A stretch of DNA of 64,000 nucleotides from Sindora glabra (taxonomy: Eukaryota; Streptophyta; Magnoliopsida; Fabales; Fabaceae). How positions within the stretch are numbered: the first letter of the stretch is position 1; every line of letters begins with the position of its first letter. Positions 56,336 to 64,000 of the stretch are shown piece after piece. Made by a program: the position numbers and the translations under genes. The stretch is from the NCBI GenBank assembly GCA_020226215.1, contig CM035225.1, forward strand, positions 15,759,868-15,823,867, read 5' to 3'. Under the pieces are notes generated by a model. It was not told the origin of the DNA. It saw only the letters and a program-made list of their open reading frames with translations, and searched no databases.

Positions 56336-57957
56336 CATAATGATAAGCACGTTGCAATGCACCAAAATTAGTTAAAAACTAATTTATGGAAATTAATGCA
56401 ATATAGTAGAATAACCAAGTCATATCCCTAGTGATCCCTTAATATTATCTTTTCTAATTGAATTTCTAACAATATCTACACAATTATCTAATTTATTGTG
56501 CAATAAAAACACAAGAAACTAATGCAAATGCACTAAAATAGAATGTTGCATTAGAATGCAATATAATGCAAAATATAGTATGCTATATGTATAACTATGC
56601 AATAACATAATGCAAAACATAAAAGGGCTTTGTGAATTTAAATTGAATTGAATGTATAAAACAAAATTAAAATGCAAAGCAAATAGAAAGTAAGAGAACC
56701 AATGTAACAAAATAGCTTATTCAAGGAATTGAAAGCTCTAGTTTGGATTAATCATGGATTAATTAGGACTTGACTTTTTTAGTTAATTTTTCAACCTTGG
56801 ATTACCTGGAACCCCTATAATAATTTGTGAATTCTAAGTTAGATTACCATCTAAAATTTGATTAATTAAGATTAGTTAATTAAGCAACTACTATGATTCC
56901 TATTGGCTAGATCAAAATTAATTTAATGATAGAATTCGGTTGATTTAAGAAATTAAATTAGAAACCTCCAAATTAATCCCTCAACTCTTTGCCCTTATAT
57001 GTGAAGTCATGATTTACTAATTATAATTCAACATCAAAATAGCAAAGAAATAAAAAAATCACAAGGATGAACATCATTTATACCAAATCAACATCCAACA
57101 TAAGCAATTTCAAGAATTCAGCACAAATAAATAGGGAAAGAGGAACATTAATTAAAGAAAGTTAATATTACAATTTATAATCTCGTAATCCAAATAAGGA
57201 GAACCTCAAACTCCTTAAATCAACCATGGGTTTAAGCTTCCATTGATGAAAAACTAAAAAAAAAATAAAAAAGAAGAGAAAAGTTATGCTATGCTATTGA
57301 GTTTATTTGAATGTCTAATCTATTTATTTGATCTAATTAAGCTAAAATCCTATTAGACTTAGATCATATGTCTCTTAGGATTATAATGATAAGGCATTCC
57401 TAATTTTTAGAAGCCCAAACCTACTTTTTTACAAGGCAATTATTACTAATAGTTACATTAGTAAATTCATATAGATCTGAATTCCAACCAATTTTTTACC
57501 ATGAAATCAATGTAATTTGGACAAATCATCAACATGAAGCTTATGTCTTGTGAGAATTTAGGCATTGCTTTTAGGTTACTTTGAGCTCTATGGCTCTAGT
57601 TATGGCCCAAAAACTAAGGTAGGCTTAATTGGGATAGAAATACAACTTCAACTTCTTAGTCACATATAACCTCTAAAACTTTTGAACGGGCCTTGGTCCA
57701 AAATATAGAAGTTGTATATCTCTTTTTAAGATTTCTAATGATATAATGTTCACCTCAATCCAATGTCTAGAGGTTAAGATATGATTGAAGAATAGAAATA
57801 ATGTCAAAATTTAGTATTTACTGAATAAATTTAGAATATTGTAAAATTAACCCAAAATTATAAAATAAGATCAATTCTATAAAATTAAATACATGTAACA
57901 CCTAAGAGACATTATATAGGGGAAAATAAAATAGTAAGTATTTTTCCTATCACATAA
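56336..57957 (-). mobile_element. Solo LTR, Athila/Tat-like, minus orientation
   Basis: LTR 56341-57952 begins TGATAAGCAC and ends CCTATCA on the plus strand, flanked by a perfect CATAA duplication (56336-56340, 57953-57957). Its minus-strand start, TGATAGGAAAAATACTTAC and a TTTATTTTCCCC shortly after, matches the start of the solo LTR at 2970. It inserted into the 55-58.5 kb repeat. Confidence 0.85.
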
Positions 57958-58500
57958 GAATACTACAAAGCATTTGAAAAGATTTTTGGCAGGATTCTTG
58001 TTTAAAGTCCTTACAAATGCCTTGTAGGATTCTTGTGTTCATGGTCAAAAAATGGGTACAAGTCCTTGTAAAGAACTTTAATCAATTCAAGAACCTTTTT
58101 GAATACAACAATTTACACCCTTCAAATCAAAAGCCTTCTTTTTTATGGAAAGTGTAGATTAATGCTTACTTGAATCTATCAATAGAGATAACTTTTGAGA
58201 TAAAGGGTGTAGATTATCATATTTAATATTATTAAGGTTATTGAGAAGATCCTATAATTTATCAAAAGCCTTTTCAAATACTTGTAACCACACTTTAGTA
58301 GTAAACAAAAGGATTCTACAAAGCATTTAGAAGGATTCTTGTTTAAAGTTCTCCCAAATGCTTTGTAGATGCCTATATGTGTGGCTGAAAGTATGGGTAC
58401 AAGTTCTTAAAAGGACTTTAGATGAATTGAAGAACCCTCTTTATAGCTTGGTAAGGTTAAATAAAAATGATCTTCATTTCTAAATTAAAAAGCTCTTTTT
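57958..58500. repeat. Direct repeats, about 360-bp spacing
   Basis: CTACAAAGCATTT with AGGATTCTTGTTTAAAGT, and later TGGGTACAAGT with GGACTTT, occur at 57963-58100 and again at 58316-58440. The 58150-58270 part resembles the 55.95-56.28 kb part of the duplicated block, so this is the continuation of the same repeat beyond the solo LTR. Confidence 0.7.
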
Positions 58501-58889
58501 TTATGGAAGGTAAGCCATCTTGATATATTGTTAATTTGTTTCAAATGGATATAAAGAGCAATATTTATAAGCATTATGTAAAACCTTAAACATCAATTAT
58601 TAATAGAATCCAACATTTTAAGTTCAATCATTTCTTGAAAAAGTGATAATTATGATACCTTAAGACGTTGATGAAGTACTTAAATGATGTGTAAAATTTT
58701 GATATAAACTACCATAATGATTAAAATGGCCTTAAATGACGGTCATTTTAGAAAATTGACATTTTAATTTTTCAAAGTTTCCGCATAACCTCAAAAATGT
58801 CATTCATTAGATGTTTAGGTTTTTTAGCTTTCATTAAAAATTCATAATCGCCATCATTTTTTATATTGATCACTATAACATCTTTGGCT

Positions 58890-59660
58890 TATAGTAATGT
58901 TAAAAATTGTTGCCCATACATAAAAAACCATCGCCTATAGTATAAGGAATGATTTTTGGCTATTGCCATAACTTGCATTACCTATTACTCAAGCAATAAT
59001 TTTTTGAATATTTGGCAATGACTCTTAGTCGTTGTCTATTTTACTTTAAGCAACAGTTCCTAATCATTGTGTAAACTATAGGCAACGCTTATAAGATATT
59101 GTAGGTTACATTTGAAAACCATTGTCTATAATCAAATCAGTAATGATTTTTAATTGTTGCCTAAAACGTATATAATAAGCAATGGTTTATGATCATTTTC
59201 TATATTAGTATAAGTAACAATTTTTTATGATTGCCTATTTTAGTATAAGCAATGATTTTTGACTGTTGCCTAAAGGAAAAATAAGTAATGGTTATTGACC
59301 GTTGCCTATATAAGAATAAGTAATAATTTTTTACTGTAGCCTAAAACAAAAAAAAAGCAATGGTTATTGACTATTACTCATATAAGAATAAGTAATGATT
59401 TTTTACCATAGCTTATACAAGTATAAGCAACAGCTTTTGACCACTACCTAAGAGAAAATCAGCAATGATTTTTAATCGTTGCATATATTAGAATAAGCAA
59501 TAGTTCTTAGTTGTTTCTTAAAATACTTATAGTTGTAAATAATATGCAACAATTTTTTACCATTGTCAAAAATTTTAATGACAACAATTATTTACTGTTA
59601 CCTATTTTATACAAAAAATGTTGCAAAATAAACAATAGTTTGAAAACTATTTTGAAAACT
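58890..59660. repeat. CACTA subterminal repeat array
   Basis: Units of about 35-45 bases alternate GCAATGGTT/GCAATGATT with ACCGTTGCCTA/ACCATTGCC. Half-units are inverted to each other, so each unit can pair with its neighbours. Such arrays bind the element's TnpA-type protein in known CACTA systems. Confidence 0.75.
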
Positions 59661-60237
59661 ATTGCCTATTGATAAATAGCATTTTTTTAGCTAATGATTA
59701 AATATTTTTTTATTATTGTAATTTTTTCTTATGTTTATTTTTTAAGAACATATAAATAACTAACCTAGTGTTCACATTAAAAATCAAATGTAATCATATG
59801 AAAATTGAGTAGCAATTTCATAAAAAATTAACTAAATGTACACATTTTTCCTACCAATTTTACCAAAAAACATTCAAGTCAATAAATAATATTCAAAACA
59901 TAACCTTGAATGCCATAAAATACATCCTAATAAAAGGTCAACAAAGTGCAATATTTATAAAAGATGTTTCATATTCTTCAACTTATGCATCATCTTCATC
60001 ATCCATATTTTGAAATGGTCATCCAATGGTTTATCATCATCATCATCTTCCCCAATATGCTTTTCCTATATGACATTAAAAACTTATAATTAAAAAATAT
60101 TATTAACATATATTAGAATTGCAAAATATAAGATAGTAAATTATAATCATAAGTCCAATAGCAACAAAGCAACTTTATTCAAATGTCATTTAACAAATAA
60201 TAGATTAGAAGATTGATTATTTTGTATGACTTCTTGT

Positions 60238-60972
60238 CTAACATATCCTCAAAGAAATCATATAGATACCTTTACAAGTTACAATGTGACAATAATTTAT
60301 ATTCTTGATTTCATTTGCATACTCCTTCCAATATAGCATGCAATCATTAGGACATGTATTAATCTTTTTATAATCAAGACATAGGTCCTTTATCATTGCC
60401 TTTGTTTTGCTAAAAGATGAAGGGATATTTAAATAAGACATAGCCTCTTTCAATAAGTCTAATAGGGTAGTGGATGAAGCATTACTCCATCCATGTAAAC
60501 AATTTAACAAGTACAATCAGATGGTAAATGATAATGTTGAGAAGTTTTTGTAGTCTAGGTACAACTCCTATTTTGCCTCTTCAACTAAGTTAAAAAACTT
60601 CTTTGCATCTCCACTAAGTCCTTCATACACTCCCTCCGCTAAAGCAAACTCTCTAAACATATCATTTAGTAACCCGTCAATGTCATCATATGATTTTTCA
60701 TCATCATTATCATCAATATAAACATATATGTCACTATCAACATCCATGGTAGTTACCCCCTCTCCATGATTTACCCTTTGTTTATAACCTTTAATAAATC
60801 CATAACATATTAAATGAGTTTTAACAACATCCCTTTTTATCCATTCCCGTACTTAGTGCAAGGACATAAAATCTCTTCACCTTGAACTTTTCCTTTATTA
60901 CTAAAAGCAAAATTTAGGAAAAAAAGAAATACCATCAATGTACTCTTTGCCATATCTTGGTAGATTCATCCA
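60238..60972 (-). pseudogene. CACTA transposase TNP2 N-terminal fragment
   Basis: In gene sense: NLPRYGKEYIDGISFF, GEEILCPCTKYGNG, a stop, KRDVVKTHLICYGFIKGY (transposase-associated zinc domain), then DGLLNDMFREFALAEGVYEG and, in an open frame 60238-60516, CLHGWSNASSTTLLDLLKEA, KAMIKDLCLDYKKINTCPND and CMLYWKEYAN. These are TNP2 motifs (LLNGWSN, LL-LLK, CPNDC-LYWKE). The catalytic part is absent. Confidence 0.85.
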
Positions 60973-63900
60973 CTATTTATCTTCATCTTTCAAGTTACTA
61001 AGAAAATTAATAAAAATAGGTATAGTCTAAATAAATATTTGCATAGTAATGTTGACAACCAAAAACATATTCTATTTTCAAAAGCCCTATATAGTAAGTG
61101 CTTTCTAGATATATAGACCTTTATTGACTAGAGAAAATTCATGCGTGTTGGATTTAAAGAATGTTAATATATAAACTAAGATAAAAAATTTATATTTAAA
61201 AATGAAGGTTAAATCTTTTTTTCCTACTAGAATCATGTTTTTACATCTTGTTTTTCACAATTTAGAGATTAAGTGAATCCTTTAAGAAAGAGCAAGCCTA
61301 CCTAATAAAAAAATTATCATAAGATATAGACATTTTATTTTTAAGATTTTTTTTGAAACTATTGAAGGAAAATGAAACTAAAAATTTAAGAAAAAAATGA
61401 AATGACAACTTTTTACACATGAAGATGATTTGTAATTTAAAAAACTATGATTGTAATATGATTTATAAAGTAAACTTCATAGGATGTAGGCTAATCAAAA
61501 AAGAATTTTATCATGAGGAGGTCAAAGACATAAGAACAAAAAGCAATCAAAGAGGTACAACCAAATCAATGCTTTCGATTAGCTTTAAACTTGTTACATA
61601 CACATTGACTTTAGAAGCAAAAGATCTCATAAGATCTTCCACCATTTGATGAGTTTAACTATAGATATCCTATTGAGAAGGTATTCCAGATGGAATCCAT
61701 TTATCTAAATATATAACCTTCCCAACTTGAATTAATGAATGGAGATATGTCTTTCACTCCATTTTCGAAGCCTTAAGAAGCATTGCAAGAGTAAGGAAAA
61801 AATCTAAAAAAGGGCTTTAGACCATTGTAGATACAAAATGCAAACTCACCAACTTCGGTCTCTTGATAAAGGGTTCACTATTTATAGTGTGAATTCAGTG
61901 AAATTGCAATTAATTAGACTTAAAATCCTAACCATATAATGAGTTAATGCATTGATAAATGAAATATGATATAAGACATAATTGTAAATGAGACTTGAAA
62001 TGACAAAATTCAAGATAAATAAAATGAAAACTAAATGGACTTAACTTGTACTTTAAACCAAACTAAGACACAAATGTAACTTTGACAAATTAATTAGAAG
62101 AACACGTAAAATGACAAAACTAAATGGAAATTTAAAGACACAACTTCGAAGATGAAAATTAAAGGACGCTGAAACAAAACTGATTCGCAATGACATGAAT
62201 GAATGAATGACAAATAGGAATAATTAACACAATGGAATTGAGTTAGACATAAGATTAAACAATTGATGGGCAACAAGAAATTCCATTTGAAGTATCAAGG
62301 ATAATGGAAGAAAGGCCACTAGTATTATGACTCTTTGAAGAATTGAATGCCACATCTCTTTCTTTACAAGCTAAAACAATGAACAGAGATAAATAAATAC
62401 AACAAGGAAACCTTTAGATTAAATAAATCCAAATTAAATCTTGCTGATGCAAATAAAAAACACATTTCACTTCATAAATTACACTTTAGTCTATTTAGCT
62501 TCTAAATCAATCAATTGATCCGAATGGAGGATGAACCTAGAATGGGTAAATGTCAAGTGATTTGTAAGAGAATCAAACACATCTCCTAATCCACCTACAC
62601 TCTGTGCTTTCACCCCTGTACCTGCAGCATTGTATTGTAAAGCACAAGGAAATGAAATAAATATTTTATATATTACTTAGAATAAGTATTACTCAAATAT
62701 GCTATAAAATCACAACAAAAAAATCTAGACAAATGAGTTGTCTTGAAGACTAGAACACAAAAAAACTACCCAAGTCAGTTTATCTTGAATGCTAAAGATA
62801 GGTTCTAACTTAAATGAATGTCAATTTAAAACAAGTAAAATGCACACATATGGGTAGCATGGAAAGAAGCCTGCCTAAGTTTAGGTTCTATCATGAACTA
62901 TGGAAACAATACCATAAAAGGATTGACCTTTGTCAAAGATCCATGTCCGAAATCACTTCAACTTATACCTGAATGGTTACATCTCTAACACCCCCTCATG
63001 TTAAAAAAAATGGAGAAGAAAAAGAAACCATAAGTTATAGGATGGACATAGCAGAGATCAACTAGCGTCCCAAGTTGATACTTCAAATGGAATTCCTTGC
63101 CAAACATCTGTCATAATATAGGTTGCCACTTTGTAAACTAAAAAAAGTTAACATATGTATTATGACTTTTTCCTTCCCAGATGTTAAAATTTCACCTATG
63201 ATTGGACATTTGGACGTTACAGTATAAGATTAATATCCATCAAATTTTAAGTAATATTCAAGTTAAAAGAAAATAAAAACTAGAGTTTTTATGTTATGAT
63301 GAAAGATATTAACCTTCCTTTGAGATGACACCTTTAATAAATTAATAATCAATAAGCATGGCCTTGTTGAACTAAAAGATATTGAGTACTAGCTTTTAGC
63401 AGAGCTTAAAGAAATAAGTTGAAAATAGCTTAACAATTAACTATTGAATATTAAAGTTTTAAACTTTTTAGTATTACAAAACTATTAAATCTTAACAAAA
63501 ACTAAAAGTTAAGATTAAAAGTTTCAAATACTTTACCATTGCTACCCAAATCACTTAAAAGTTAACAAAGAAAATATGCATGCACCTTGTCTTATACTTT
63601 CATCATTTAACACTGTTAGTACAACAACTTTTAAAATGTCCACTTTGTTATCTTAACTTATCCCACAGCCACCATTCCCCCATCTGTAAATTAAGACTAA
63701 CTTGGGATGTATATATAATGTTCAAGCTAAGATGGGATAGAAAGTTAAAAAAAAAAAGATAAAAATAGAGATAGAAATGTCAAGATAAATATACATGTAT
63801 AAAAAACATAGAGAAACTTGCTCATTTATAGATGTCAAATAGAAATTAATACCTATAAAAATACAAAATTGACTGCATCTAAAGTTGACAAACATACAAA

Positions 63901-64000
63901 GACCTAAAAACTGAATATAATATGCCCACATTAAGAAAAAATAGAGGGAAAGAAGCGAAATCGTGCCTGACTGAGAGCTTCAAATCAACAACAAAATTTG
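60973..64000. other. AT-rich DNA, no gene recognised
   Basis: Short frames on both strands (for example 61419-61649 plus, 62094-62276 minus) have no recognisable motif. A minus-strand CTATAAATAG box near 61880 and ACACCCCCTCATGTT near 62991 hint at decayed LTR material, but no element boundary could be fixed. Confidence 0.45.

Larger units (their letters stand above)
58871..60972 (-). mobile_element. CACTA (En/Spm) element, internally deleted
   Basis: Left terminus CACTATAACATCTTTGGC at 58871 resembles the CACTACAA-type inverted repeat. 58890-59660 is an array of about twenty degenerate units of AAGCAATGGTT-TTGACCGTTGCC type, the subterminal repeats of plant CACTA elements. A TNP2 N-terminal fragment follows at 60238-60972. 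Most of the transposase is missing between the two. The other terminus was not found. Confidence 0.75.

Noticed and set aside
1..64000. tRNA, rRNA, CRISPR or phage-type features
   Set aside because: None recognised, and plant nuclear transposons and spliced genes make CRISPR or phage features implausible.

Overview
This is AT-rich nuclear DNA from a flowering plant, most likely a eudicot. The sequence shows plant transposon families (L1-type LINE, Ty3/gypsy, Ty1/copia, CACTA, hAT-like elements) and one host gene with the intron pattern of plant SnRK2 kinases. I cannot name the species. No rRNA, tRNA or CRISPR was recognised. Only one host gene is convincing; the rest is repeats, transposon remains and AT-rich DNA in which I see no gene.

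The host gene is on the minus strand. Fourteen probable exons run from 41.7 kb down to 11.1 kb. Exons 1-8 and the start of exon 9 encode a SnRK2-like kinase with intact catalytic motifs (GSGSQG loop, ALK lysine, HRDLKPKN, DFG, APE). Exon 9 (31212-31412) joins the end of that kinase in frame to the start of a second kinase-like domain, with a linker of about 15 residues. Exons 10-14 continue the second domain with the same exon lengths or boundaries as the first, but its glycine loop, alpha-C Glu, HRD His-Arg and DFG are lost. The window therefore seems to hold a kinase-pseudokinase fusion made by tandem duplication of a SnRK2-type gene. The last exon seen (11148-11217) lies about 18 kb beyond exon 13, across a nest of retrotransposons. 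The remaining 3' exons would be outside the window.

Layout. 1-5.6 kb: unassigned DNA, a solo LTR with ATGAG target duplications, and a small hAT-like element. 5.6-10.6 kb: a nearly full-length dead LINE with 11-bp target duplications. 11.1-11.2 kb: kinase exon 14. 11.3-29.4 kb: a transposon nest bounded by inverted AT-rich repeats. Inside it are copia-type LTR-like direct repeats (12.3 and 27.2 kb), a decayed gypsy element (14.09-22.85 kb) that carries its own 2.8-kb insertion, and the 3' end of an Athila/Tat-like element with its LTR (to 26.9 kb). 29.4-33.6 kb: kinase exons 13 to 2, with a MITE inside intron 4. 33.6-41.6 kb: a large first intron with repeats and a copia-like solo LTR (AGGTT target duplications). 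41.6-42.5 kb: exon 1 and presumed promoter. 42.5-64 kb: no convincing host gene. This part holds a hAT-like element, a copia gag fragment, microsatellites, a 3.35-kb-spaced duplication, a third solo LTR (CATAA target duplications) and an internally deleted CACTA element with a TNP2 transposase fragment.

The retroelement frames are broken mostly by TAA, TAG and TGA at expected Gln, Trp or Arg codons, as expected from C-to-T decay of methylated DNA. The kinase exons have no stops and good splice sites, which suggests selection has kept them. One caution is that the best donor of exon 1 and the acceptor of exon 2 differ in reading phase.
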